Of a stretch of 64,000 nucleotides of DNA, positions 24,752 through 35,519 are shown in pieces. The translations under genes were made by a program, and so were the position numbers. How positions within the stretch are numbered: position 1 is the first letter of the stretch; each line of letters begins with the position of its first letter. The notes below the pieces were generated by a model. It saw only the letters and a program-made list of their open reading frames with translations, searched no databases and had not been told where the DNA came from. The DNA comes from Symsagittifera roscoffensis. Taxonomy: Eukaryota > Xenacoelomorpha > Acoela > Convolutidae. The stretch spans positions 990,948 to 1,054,947 of the forward strand of contig NC_087069.1 of NCBI RefSeq assembly GCF_963678635.1, in the 5' to 3' direction.

Positions 24752-25054
24752 TATTAATGCGTAAGCGGAGATTTAATTCGTCTGAAAAATTTATCCAAAT
24801 TGGTTAAATGAAACCTAACTGCCATAATTGATGTGTTATTAGGAGTGAAATTTATCACTTTGGGTTTTATATGCAGTATGGGGGAAGATTTTTACAAAAA
24901 ATCTCGAACCAAAAAAAAAATTCTTTATATTTTAATACATTTTATATTTTCATGTTATTAATTCTCCATAGACCTTGAAAGGCAGTTGGAACGCTCAGGG
25001 CTTCGCCTTGATATGAGCAGTCCTGTTTTGGGTTCGAAGATCTCAAGATCATAT

Positions 25055-25300
25055 TACCCCCCCTGCCAACCCTTTGTACTATTTTGTGATAACCATTTTT
25101 CAAAAAAATCTCCGAAAATGCCTTTTTTGTGCTGTATTTCAAAAATATGCCTGCGGCGCAAAAAAATTTGGTCAAAATGGGGTCTTTATAGTGATTGGGG
25201 AGAGCTCAGAAAATCAATTTGTTCGACATAAAAAAAGTGGACAAATCTCACGTAACTTTTTTGAAAAACCCCCCCTCGAGAACATTCTAGATCTGCTTCT
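25055..25300 (-). mobile_element. hAT-type MITE copy, reversed and truncated
   Basis: On the minus strand it starts near CAGATCTAGAATGTT and continues with CTCGAGGGGGGG, the CTGAGCTCTCCCC block and TTGCGCCGCAGGCA, ending around the GTACAAAGGGTTGGCAGG block at 25.06 kb. Neither terminal repeat is complete. Confidence 0.65.
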
Positions 25301-25629
25301 CGTTGAAGCTACGGCATATCGAAAAATTTTACACAAACCACAAAATGATAAAACAAAGACGTCAAAGACGTGCGCAAAATTCAATTTCTGTTTGCAACTT
25401 TTGTAACACTAAAAAAATATTATCTAACAAAGCTGTATATAGGTTTGACTTTTCAAATTTAGTAGTCAGGATTTTGGTAGAAAATCGAAATCTACTTAAC
25501 GATTGCACCCATCCCTTTTTAGCATTGAAAATAAATATTTCTGACCTCAAATACTTTATATTTAATCTAAATTTCTGGTCAGAAGTTCTATACGAAAAGC
25601 CCAAATGAAGCTGTGTTTTCCTTCAAATT

Positions 25630-25900
25630 TATCATCTCAATGGGGATCAGAAATTAGCTAAATGTAGGCTATTTCTAGCTACAAGAACCCGCTACCTGCC
25701 ATTTGAGAGACGTATGTGCTAACCGCAAGGCGACATGAGCTAAAACATTCTAATACTTTTAACAATGCATTCTAATACTTTTAACAATGTATAACAAGGG
25801 TGAGTTTGCATTGTTTTGCTGTTGCTATTGCTTATACTCAAAACATGTTTATCTCGTTGAGGAGTGAACTAATTTCTGCTTATTTTTTCCAGAAATTGCT
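25630..25900 (-). repeat. tRNA-like (SINE-type) dispersed repeat, copy 2
   Basis: It shares GATCAGAAATTAGCTA, GCTATTTCTAG, TGTTTATCTCGTTG and TTATTTTTTCCAGAAA, in the same order, with copy 1 at 16.1-16.4 kb. The A-box and B-box regions are still in place (GCGGTTAGCA and GCGGGTTC on the minus strand) but degraded. A 25-bp word ending CTTTTAACAATG is duplicated in tandem at 25.75 kb. Confidence 0.55.
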
Positions 25901-27705
25901 TATTTCTAAACTTAAAAAAGAAATGAATCATTTCTGTACAGAAAAGAGAGAAAATTTGGCAAGACAATCTATGAACCATCTATGTAAGACTCGAGTTTTG
26001 CTGCATTCTGATGGTTCGAAAGTTATTTTAACTTAACCTACTTAACAACTGTCCGCCGCCTTCCTGAAAGCCCGGTTTGACCGTTCTACAAAAAATCCCT
26101 TATTTCAGAATTTTATTTAAACTTTTTAGGAAATTTCCGCTATCTTACGTTTTTCCTAAAAGAAAAGTTCTAAGATAGTGTTTCTTAAACGTTTTTCTGT
26201 ATTGTAGTATTGTAGAACTTTTGAAATTTAAGTTTTTTTCTAAACTAAGCATGCATAAGTTTTGGATAGTGATTATAATGTATGCATTTTGAGCAAAAAA
26301 TCAAAACACAAATTTGAGTTTTGTCCCAATAATTTTTTTTAGTTATACGCACTAAAAGTTTCAAAATTATTTTGGAGACCAAAAAAAATCAACTTTGAAA
26401 ATTCATATCATATAATTTTGGGCATGTCGTATTAGGGGTTCAGGTATATATCTACAAATTTTCTGATTATCAGCCAAATACTAACTCTATAGTTAGTGAT
26501 TACTTCGAAAAACTCATGTTTTAAAACGATTATTTTGGTCTGCGAGATTCCGTTTTTGTGCTCTGCCACATCGGAGATTTTTAAACTAGTTATAAGAAAG
26601 TAATGAAGAAAAAACATGAAAAAAGAAAAGTTTTTGTAGGAAAGTATGTTGTTTTTCAACTTTCTTTTAAGAAAAGTCACTATCTTACATTTTTCTTATG
26701 AGAAAAAGACCCTGCCTTATAACATCCTCGTGGACTAAATTTGGTTGGTCTCAGTGAAAACAGATCCGAATGGGTCGAGTGATGTCGATCTTAACTCGAG
26801 TCTCAATGTTGACTTAGCCAATCAGAACATAAGTCGAAATTTGATTTCAATCTGCTTATGAAACTTCCTGACCAGTGAAATTGATCATTCTACAAGTCAT
26901 TTTCGGGGTTTCAAAAGAAATCAAACAAAGTTCAGGAAGTTAAATAACTGTGTTTAAAATCAGGATGATTAAACAAAGCCACCACGAATTTAAGTAAAGT
27001 GCAAAAAAATCAAATAAAATTAACTTTTTGTAAAGTGTTGTCAATAAAATTGATTCCCATATCACCCTCAGCCAACGAAATGGATTAAAATTAGACACGC
27101 CGAATGGTTATCAAATTTAAAATTTGTTATAATCCCTTGAAGTCAAATGAAGTTTTCCTAACTGGGCGAAAAAAAAGAGAAGAAATTGAACAGCAGATAA
27201 CCAACTTTAATTTAAAACGGGCAATGCTTTTGTGTACCTTGAACTTTGCGAGCTAAACAACATGTCAAAAACGAGAAAAAATTTATTCTAATAGATTTTA
27301 AATGTCTTTATCTATAAAAGTGAAAAATAATCGATTTCAACTTATTTGCAAGGGAATCAATGGCTCTAATAAATAATAGCATTATAAATCATTTTAACTA
27401 GATTATAACTAAATATATTTCACTTTTGAAGACACTGGAAAACTGAAAAAAAATGATACAACTGAATGTCGAGTGCGGGACGCTTAGGATTTAGAAAAAA
27501 AACCCAGAAAATCAAATGCTTGAAACTTCAACAACAATTTTTTCGAACGCCCATTTGCAAAGTTTTAGGACAACCTTTTTCGACATTCCACTTAAGGATA
27601 CATTGATTCCTACACCGGTAAAAAAACTTCACTATTCGGGATTTCTACGATGGTAACATCGGCTCTTTGCATTTATTAGTCATAGGAGTTTTTTTTCTTA
27701 TCTAG
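25901..27705. other. Intron sequence without a recognised feature
   Basis: AT-rich. CTATCTTACGTTTTTCCTAAAAGAAAA at 26.14 kb and an inexact second copy (CTATCTTACATTTTTCTTA) at 26.68 kb suggest an old duplication or element, but I could not define its ends. No exon is supported before 27706. Confidence 0.35.
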
Positions 27706-27848
27706 GAGGGTGCTGGCCCCCCACGTGGAGATATGCAGACCCACTGTGTTGGCAGCAGTGGGGGACTTGTTCTCTGGGGAAGAGGACTCCCTGATGAGCT
27801 CTGCAGGCTGTGTTGCTTCCTCATTCCGTCATCATCCATCGCCCAAAT
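27706..27848 (+). CDS. Exon 6 of unrecognised Ser/Pro-rich protein gene
   Basis: A pyrimidine tract and TCTAG precede 27706, and the first base completes an Arg codon left open by the exon before. About 47 codons follow, encoding a more globular stretch (HVEICRPTVLAAVGDLFSG) and then an acidic-Ser and Cys-Ala-Ser segment. I place the donor at GTCAGT (27849), phase 1, because the next exon then reads through. GC content is well above the intron level. This and the next two exons look like a folded region, unlike the low-complexity exons before them. Confidence 0.65.
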
Positions 27849-28018
27849 GTCAGTCCCAGTTTCATAAACACTCTTTAATTCTACTTCTTTCGATACTGTT
27901 ATCTTTTTTAAACTTACGTATGAAAAGACCCAGATCAGTTAGTATCAGATGGTATCAGTTGTTAAAGAATCGAATAGTTTAAACGAACTCTAACGATTCT
28001 GTTATTTTTTATCTGTAG

Positions 28019-28084
28019 GGGGACCGTTTAACGCGTATATCGACTGGCAACAAGCACACACACACCGAATCCAGTCATTCATGA
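28019..28084 (+). CDS. Exon 7 of unrecognised Ser/Pro-rich protein gene
   Basis: A strong acceptor (TTATTTTTTATCTGTAG) ends at 28018 and the donor GTAACA starts at 28085. Both ends are phase 1. With the T from the previous exon the first codon is Trp. The 22 codons read GPFNAYIDWQQAHTHRIQSF and then Met. The exon is too short to stand alone as an ORF and was found by splice sites and phase. Confidence 0.6.
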   Translation, partial: GDRLTRISTGNKHTHTESSHS

Positions 28085-28145
28085 GTAACATAGCATGAGA
28101 GTAGCCTTACGCTCTGCTACTCGTAACAAAATAAAACATCGAAAG

Positions 28146-28375
28146 CAGGGGCGGATTTAAGGGTGCACGGGGGGCTTTAGTATGCTTTAATGGCATCCAT
28201 TGTCGCCTGACCAACGCTAATATTTTTTTTAAGCCGCCTTAGGCGCCAATTTTTACAAACTTTAAAGGGGAACGTGCGCCAAAAGAAGCAGTTTTTTGAT
28301 CAAAAACTTCCAAAAAGTGCCCAAAAACGGAAATTTTGACCTTTTTTTTTCTTTTCTTCAAAAATTTGCAGTACC
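28146..28375 (-). mobile_element. hAT-type MITE fragment, reversed
   Basis: It starts CAGGGGCGGATTTAAGG, the right terminal repeat of the family read in reverse, and carries GCCGCCTTAGGCGCCAA and the complement of the CTCCCC-TCAAAATT block. The other end is lost near 28375. Confidence 0.65.
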
Positions 28376-28889
28376 ACTTTCTCTCGTCAAGGGTAAAGAA
28401 ATTTATTTATGAGTCATATGATTGACGAAGACGCTCTCTAGGTGGCTCAAGTTTTTGGCAATCTGCCAATAGGAGCCTTGATTGACGATATGTAGTGAAA
28501 ATCTCCGTCCGTAGGTTGTTTTTTTTTACTGAAAACAACTTCGAGATACTATCGATCGACACTAAAAGGAATTGGGTTTTTATTTTTACTCCGACGGAAC
28601 AGGCGAAGACAAGTTTTGATTGTTGGCCCAGATCCGTGAATATTGTTTGGGGTTTTGCAGATATGTTTGGAATTAGCTTCTAGGATTGGAACTAGATAAC
28701 AACAATTCCCATGTGGCTGCAAAGAAAGAGAGTGGATTTCAAGTGTTATAGTTATAATCTGTCAATCCAGCTGGTTAATTTTACTAATTGATATTAGTCG
28801 AACAAATACAATTCAAAAGTTTGAAAAGGTTTTTCTGATCTCTTATCATTGTAGGTTTTTTTGTAAATAATAAAGTTTGAAGCTGTCAG

Positions 28890-28993
28890 TAGCCAGACAA
28901 TTACAAGCAGTTCCAACTTATCGGTTGAATAAGCGGCTTCTTGAGGAGTTCAAGTACATTGGGTCGAGTGAAATGGGAATCGACTTCTCCCAG
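28890..28993 (+). CDS. Exon 8 of unrecognised Ser/Pro-rich protein gene
   Basis: It runs from an acceptor at GTCAG (28885-28889), or the TAG three bases later (both give the same phase), to TCCCAG followed by the donor GTGACA at 28994. It enters in phase 1, matching the exon at 28019, and leaves in phase 0. It encodes about 34 mostly helical-looking residues (LNKRLLEEFKYIGSSEMGI). The reading frame continues some way into the intron, so the donor is chosen on consensus. Later exons are not certain; the candidate at 33664 has a different entry phase. Confidence 0.6.
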
Positions 28994-29234
28994 GTGACAA
29001 CTGTTCTAATAAAGGGCCGAGGCTATTGTGGCTTCTGTCTTCGTTCATTCTACTTTCTGTGCTAAGTACCCCGGGTTGCCCACCATAGAAGATAATGCGC
29101 AACCATGCACATCCATGCATGATTTGCATGGAAAATGACTAATCATACGTAGCACATACGTTGGTTTCGAAAACCCTCAAAATAGTTTTTGTTGTTTAGC
29201 TATTTAGTTTTTGAGAAGAAAAAGGAGCGCGCAA

Positions 29235-29800
29235 TGAGGTTACATGGATAGTAGCCGATTATAACTGACTTGTTTTATGGTCTGTCTCCACAAAATTCTA
29301 AAATAATTGATTATAATGGTTAAAAAATCCGATTATTAACCGCACTCAGTAAAAAAAGAAACAATTAGAATATAATGGACTATTATTGTCAGTCTCCGTA
29401 AATTTCAGAAAAAATTGATTATAATTGATCAAAAATCGATTATAATGTTACTATCTTTACACTGGATTATAATGTATTAATTATAATAGATTATAGGAGA
29501 TTTTCGGAAAAATTCTAATTAATTTTAATTGATTTTAATTTGATAAATTGTCACCAAAAAGGTTGTCAATATAATGGGTTATGAATCGTTTAAACATCTA
29601 GAGTTGGCGCTTATAATAATTATAATTTTGCTAAAAAGTACGATTATATTTACATTATATCGATTATTTTCTCTTTTCACTGAGTGCGGGTAACCAAAAA
29701 AAAGAAATCATTTGAAGCCAGTACGATCGGTTACTATGGATTATAATGGATTGTGATGGATTGTATTATAATGGATTCTAATGGATTATAATCGATTATT
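29235..29800. mobile_element. (GATTATAAT)-rich region with an internal inverted-repeat MITE
   Basis: The whole stretch is dense in GATTATAAT variants. Within it, about 29340-29694 is bounded by CCGCACTCAGT on the left and its complement, ACTGAGTGCGG, on the right. CCATGGAACTCCAGTGCGGG at the edge of the 54.1-54.8 kb element has a similar outer word, so they may be one family. No protein is encoded. Confidence 0.6.
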
Positions 29801-29929
29801 TTTGAAATGCAGGAAACCTGGATTTGCAAAACTTTCCCGTACAGGTTCAAATTTTGAGCTTCGAATCCTATTCTTGAGCTTCAAATCCTATGTCATTTGA
29901 GCACAGACTCAAATTCTATTCTTTTGGCA

Positions 29930-31560
29930 TGAAGTCTACATTGGCTCCTTGACTAGATGGCAGTAACTGGCATAAAAAATTTTTTGTCCCATTGCTGGCA
30001 ACTTTTTGCTGAATTTTCCTTTTGTTAAAATTATATAGCAAATTATTTGCTGAAAAACTTGCTTTCTTTGATTATTTCTTCGTTTTCTTAAATCTATCTA
30101 GTAAAAGCATTTTTTAACAAAAGGGAATCTTTAATGGCTACTTGACAAGAGTTGCAGTAAGCGGCGTAATGATTTTTTCCCGCAATCTTTAATGGGAACT
30201 TTTTTTGCCGATTTTTCTACCTTTTTGATTTTTTTCTTTGCTTTTTTAATTCTAATTTTTCTTTGCTTTCAAGGAAAAACTCTCTCAGATTAAGCAGCAT
30301 GCTTTTTGCTTTTCTACGAAACTTTTTCCTTCTTTGTTTTTTTATTAGTAAAACTCGATTTCATTCCTAACTAGCAATCTATTATTTCACTTTTAATGAG
30401 TTTTTGAAATAAAATTTTCAATTCTGTTTTTCATTTAGCTGGTTTTTTTTGAATCGATTGAAAAAGAATGTGTGTAAAAATGGCTGTTGCATTCTTTTGA
30501 GCAAGTGTTTTTGTTTTAGAATGTCAACTTCTATTTGTTTGCAGAAAATGCCATTTGAGCACAGAATATATTGCGGTTAACTTCTTTTTGGCTTCCTTTA
30601 TAAACATGTCTGACGTGATATTCAAATATTTCGTTATTCAATTTTTGTGCTTGCTTTCTCATGCTTTATAGAGTTGCATCCTTTCAACGATAAAATTATT
30701 TTCCTCGTTAAAAAATTTGTTCGCACTTGAAAAAAGTTTTCCCAAAACTGTTTTCATCGTCTATTTGCTTTTTCTTTTTTTTTTCAGTGAGAAGAATTTT
30801 TTCCTGCAATTTTAGCTACCAAATTTATTGCCAAATTTTTAAAGATTTCATTTTTTAAAATTTTTTTATTCATTGTTAGTAAAGACTTTTCTTCCTTCAG
30901 GGAGCCAGCAATTGCTACTTGACTACAGCTTCAGTAACTGCCCTTTGCTCTCTTTTTGGAATCATTACTAGCTGTTGTTTGCCGATTTATCTATGTTTTC
31001 TTATTTTTTCCTTGCTGTTTTTTAATTTAAAAAAACTCTTTCCACAATTGCTTCTTGGCAAGAGTGCAGTAATTGGCGTAGTGCTTTTTTTCAGCGATCG
31101 TTATTAGCAATTTTTTGACAAAATTTCGACTTCTTGATTATTTCTTTGCTTTTATTCAGTTTTCCTCTATGATAAACCGTTTCTTCCATCAGGGCCGTAG
31201 GGCCTGTTTTTCCGCAATCATTACCATCAATACTTTGCCAAAAAAAAGTTTTAATGATTTTTTATTTGTTAGAGTTCTTTATTGAAAAAACCGTCTTCTT
31301 CCGTCGGGGAGTCCATATTGGTTCTCTCGCAAAAGTTGCAGCAACCGGCGTAGTGCTTTTACAACCGCAATCATCGCTAGTAGTTTTTTGCCAAGTTTCT
31401 TGCCTTCTGTGATTAAGTCTTTGCTTTTTTTAAACATATTTCAATAAATGGTTTTCTTTCAGCAGAGAGTCCTCATTGGCTACTTGACTAGAGTTGCAGT
31501 AACCGGCATACTGCTTTTTTATTCGAAGATTGCTAGCACTGTTTCTGCCAATTTTTTTTA
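29930..31560 (+). repeat. Degenerate tandem repeat with TTGACTAGAGTTGCAGTAAC
   Basis: The block GGCTACTTGACTAGAGTTGC, then a variable AACCGGCGTA word, a CCGCAATC word and TTTTTTGCCAA, recurs at about 29.94, 30.13, 30.91, 31.05, 31.33 and 31.47 kb, with partial copies between. Spacing is uneven (roughly 140-180 bp or multiples). The units are strongly diverged. T-rich open frames here are by-products. Confidence 0.7.
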
Positions 31561-31569
31561 TCTTTTCAA

Positions 31570-32460
31570 ATTATTTTTTGCCTTTAATTCTTCTTTCGCG
31601 TTGCTTTCAAGAAAAACGTCTCTCAGAAAAGCAGCGTTCATTTTATTGAGATTTATTTTTTTTTAGAAATTCATCTGTTTTTTATCAATTAAGTTTGAAT
31701 TCATTCCTATCTAGAGCTCTAATTTTTTTTGAATTTTTACGGTTTTTCGTTGTCAATATTTTTTAATCTGGTTTTTGTTTAAAACTGTTTGATTGAAAAA
31801 GAATGGGTCATGCAGTTGCAGTTGCATGTTTTTTATATTGGTGCTTCGGTTTTATAATTTCGTCTGCAGTGTCTACTGGTCTAATGGATGCAAACAAAAT
31901 CTAATTTGTAGCAATAAATGGCTTTTTAGCAACAGAAAATTTTGCTAAGAACTTTTTTTGGCTTCTTTAATAATACTGTCTGTTACGTTTTTGGATTTTC
32001 TGTGATTGCTGTGTCATGCTTTATATAATTGCCTTTTTTAACTATTAAATTGTGTTCCGCTTTTGAAAAATTTTTCAAACTCTGCCGAAAAATTATTGAG
32101 CTCAAACGTGAGCTTAAAGTCGTCTTCATTGTCTGTTTGTTCCTTCTTTTTTGAAGCACAAATAAAGAAACGCTCCTAGAAAACAAATTTGGAGAATGAT
32201 GATTTTAATTTTTTTGCACTTTTGAATCGTGGGATTTCGCACATACTGTTTTGTTCTTGCACAGTTGTAACTGAATAGTTTCTGGTTTTGCGGAGGATTG
32301 TCGCTATCCTCTCAAGGTTTTCAATTATTTTAGCATAGTTTAAAACCTGGGTTAATCAGATCGGCCTATCGAAACTATTTTTGATAAAAATATAAGTATA
32401 TTTTTGGGTCTTGTGATTAAAGGATAGTTTCACATTACGACAAAAAATACTGGGCTAAAT
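31570..32460. other. T-rich DNA without a supported feature
   Basis: Low-complexity T-rich sequence continuing from the tandem repeat, with no exon, inverted repeat or RNA gene that I can support. Confidence 0.4.
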
Positions 32461-32462
32461 AG

Positions 32463-33030
32463 TACGAATTCAAACTGTACATGGTGTCTGTGTGTTCTTG
32501 CATCTAAGAGACAAATTTTTCAGCACAGTCCAACATGCAAGTGGACTCCGCGCTCAAATAACTGCAACGTTAATTTTGTCGACACATAAGTTTCGTTGCG
32601 GTTTCTTTAACGAGCGAATATAGGTTCCGCAATATTCCGCAAAGTGTAAGCAAAGTGTAAGCAATTTCCGCAAGTTGTACGCAAATTATTATTTTCCTGA
32701 TAGTTCGTGGATTCCGCTTACATTTTGAGGATTCCGGTAACAGTTACGGATTCTGCAACAGCGTTTTTCATACAAATCTGTTGATTTATTTGTAACTCTA
32801 CAAACTGTTCTGGACTCAGCAAAATTTTTCGCGGATTGCAAAAATTTTGTTGCCAATTCCGCAAATATGCGTGCTTGGAGAAATTTTGAGCGACACAGTG
32901 ACTCAACTTCTTGTGTAATCCAAAACAGCAAAAATGATCAAAGAAAACTATTTCTGTTTTCAAATCCGCAAAAAAATTTCGGCCTGTTGCGGATTCAGCT
33001 TAAATTACACAAGTTACACAGTTTGGTTTC
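32463..33030 (+). mobile_element. Inverted-repeat element rich in GCGGATTCCGC, copy 2
   Basis: It starts near ACGAATTCAAACTGTACA and ends near TACACAGTTTGGTTTC, degraded forms of the ends of the copy at 37.8 kb. The body carries the same succession of GGATTCCGC words, a TTTGTTGCCAATTCCGCA block and CAGCTTAAATTACACAA. The copies share orientation and length of about 0.57-0.62 kb. Confidence 0.65.
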
Positions 33031-33663
33031 TTGTATATGCAAGCTTTTTGTATACAACGTAGTCCAGGCTGAGCTTTTCATACAAAAGACACACATTTGA
33101 CTAAAAGTTTTGGGTAAATACAAACTTGAAATTTTAAGTGTTTTGATACTGTAAGGTATACTTCAATTTTTTGAAGAAAAAAACAGGCCAGGATTTTCGA
33201 AAAAAAACAATTTTGACTGTAAACTTTCTCTTCAATTAAAAAAGCTTAGTGTTTTTATTCATAGTTCCCGTTGAACTATGAAATATTATCTCATACAATT
33301 ACGAGTATCTGTGAGACTTCTTCCTCTCAGCGAAACTGTTTCCTTGTCTCAGAAAATCCTTGGTTATTTCGTTATCGTTCGAAGCATAAAACTAGCAAAA
33401 CTAGAAAAGCTTTAAGTTTTTGGCTTATGGAATGTTGCTTGCCGTGTAACTTTCAATGCGAAAATATTCTCTTCTTAGAATATTCTTACAATTTTCTGGA
33501 CGTTCGAATTGAACGAAAATTGGATGATAAGCCTTTTTCCCTGTATGAAAATTGTATGATACGCATTTTTGATCAGCCTGGTTAAGTAAATAAGACCTTT
33601 AGATTGGAAACTTGAATTTTAAGTCTATTTTTGTAATTCATGTTGATTTTTTCTGAGTCTCAG

Positions 33664-33836
33664 GGGTTGAGTTTGCATCCTCTCGCAACGGTTTAAGTTT
33701 CCACAGTACAATCCAGTCCCAAAAGCTCTCTCTGGATTCAAACTTCTTTGAAGAGAACTCTAGATCTGAAATGCCAGTAAATAATGAAGGGCCGGAAAAG
33801 TTGCTCTGCGGTCATAAGGAAAAGATGAGATGTTGA
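33664..33836 (+). CDS. Candidate exon, unrecognised
   Basis: After a T-rich tract and CTCAG (33659-33663) one frame stays open for 57 codons, ending in TGA at 33834. The residues are Ser/Asn/Glu-rich (HSTIQSQKLSLDSNFFEEN). A usable donor GTAAAT at 33777 would end it in phase 0 after ATGCCA. Beyond the TGA the same frame again looks coding for about 20 codons. It could be a further exon of the upstream gene (entry phase 1, not a direct fit to the exon at 28890), or part of the decayed coding block that continues at 34.4 kb. Confidence 0.3.
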
Positions 33837-34369
33837 GATAAGGAATACCTTGAAGCAAAAGATTCAGTTAAAACTTCTTTTGTGGTTGCAAAAAAAGTAT
33901 AATATACGTGTGGGGGATGTTAATGCGAATGTTAGAGCAGAGAAGCTCTTCCAATAATTCATTGAACTTTTGGATGTGATCAACGATTCAATAATCAATC
34001 CAGATTTTTGTCCTTTTCTGGCCAATGTTGTCTTCTTATGTTTTATATTTATCTTCTGGTTGTTTTGATTTGTGGTTTCAATGAAAACTGATATCGTTTT
34101 CCTTTTGTTTTTATGGCTGTCTTCCCAATCAAATATTGATCATAAGGCGCCTCCGAGTCCAATAAAACACCACACAAAACACACTTTTATTGCTGGCACA
34201 CAATTTATAGGCCACTGGTTTTTTTAAAAAAAAAACAACTACATGAACAACAAGCCAGTAAAATTTGTCATTATGCTATACTGGAATTAGCTTGTCTTCA
34301 AATTTTGTTTCCAATTTTCATTTTGGTAGTTGTTTTACTTAAACTATAAACTGCATATGAAATGAGCAT

Positions 34370-35516
34370 ATGGCTGAAATGTCGAATATACAAATATTTG
34401 AGCAAAAATCAGAAAACAATCTTTCAGATATCTGTCCTAAATACGTGATCAAATATCCTTTTAATGAATTGAACGCTCAGAGAGCGACCATCAAAAAACT
34501 TCAGAGATCTTCCACATTTTCCCCAAAATACCTCAAAAACTTGGAATATATTCAGAACACGAGAGATAAACCTTCAAACCCTCCAAGTTCAGGTCACAGA
34601 TTACCTAAATTGGTCCCCCCGAATAGTTCAAATCGGCTAAACATTCCGAGCATCTTGTCAAAACGACAGCAACTGCGTCGACAGAACTCTCCAAAAGACA
34701 AAGAAGAGGAGCTTGTTACTCGTCTGTCTGTTATCAACAGATTGAAAACCCAGTCTGCTATTAAATCAGAAGATTCGGAGGTCATTGTTTGTGCGCATGT
34801 CCGAGTAATTAACTGCGATGATCAAATTATAACTAATGACTCGTTATTAAATGTTAAGAGATTCGGGGATTCGTTTGATAATCACCAAGAAGACAGAATG
34901 TTCCACCACTCCAAAAAGTGGAATAGGTCAAAAACTGAAGTTGTGGATAATCGACTGGATGCTAAGAAACTGTTGAAAGCTTTCAAAATCTGCCAGATGA
35001 AACAAGACTTGCAATTCGGCCAGTTGGACAAGTTGAACAGGCACTCAGTTTTCATAAAACACTGGAATTTTTTTCATCATGCATGGTCATGCCAAAAGCT
35101 TATTGCAGAAAAAACTGAAACGTTAGGTAATTATTTTCGATCTGTTAAAAAATATTTAGTTTTTTTGGATGGAAACTGAGTGTGGGTTTGCAGTGTTGAT
35201 AAAAGTGAACTGGATAAAATGTACAAGTGTTTCTCATATCTGCAGAATAGTCATCAGTACAAGCAAGAGCTTTGCAAGGAACAATTGGGAAGAAGTGCGA
35301 AGATCGAACAGCCACTTGGTAAGTCAAATCAAATTTCAGTTATGATTCGAAGAAGAATATTTGAAGAAGATGCAAGTATAGCTGAAATGGGCTCAGTTAA
35401 TTGAGGTGACAGACAAACTACTACTCGTGAAAATGAGACCATGTCACAAATTTGTTGAAGACAGAACATTGAGACGTATTTTAAGAGAGAACATTTTACA
35501 AGCAAACATAAACTGA
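34370..35516 (+). pseudogene. Unrecognised coding block with an in-frame TGA and a one-base shift
   Basis: From the ATG at 34370 a 269-codon frame runs to TGA at 35177-35179. The same frame then continues for 74 codons to 35404. From about 35390 the coding character moves to the next frame (starting AQLIEVTDKLLLVKMRP) and stays open for 41 codons to TGA at 35514. The predicted product is Lys/Asn/Ser-rich at the N terminus, with RRQNSPKDKEEE near residue 105, and helical, Trp/His-bearing later (KHWNFFHHAWSCQKL). A GT...AG span of 54 bp at 35126-35179 (GTAATT to TGAG) would remove the stop in frame, so a very short intron is an alternative. A retrocopy in decay or an assembly error are others. 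No known domain is recognised. Confidence 0.5.
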
Positions 35517-35519
35517 CTC

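Noticed and set aside
33960-34000. GDVNAN word as a LINE endonuclease motif
   Set aside because: It is a single six-residue resemblance, with a stop soon after and no other endonuclease or reverse-transcriptase motif.
34081-34227. 48-codon frame with a signal-peptide-like start (MKTDIVFLLFLWLSS)
   Set aside because: Hydrophobic starts are common in T-rich sequence, and it has no splice or codon support.
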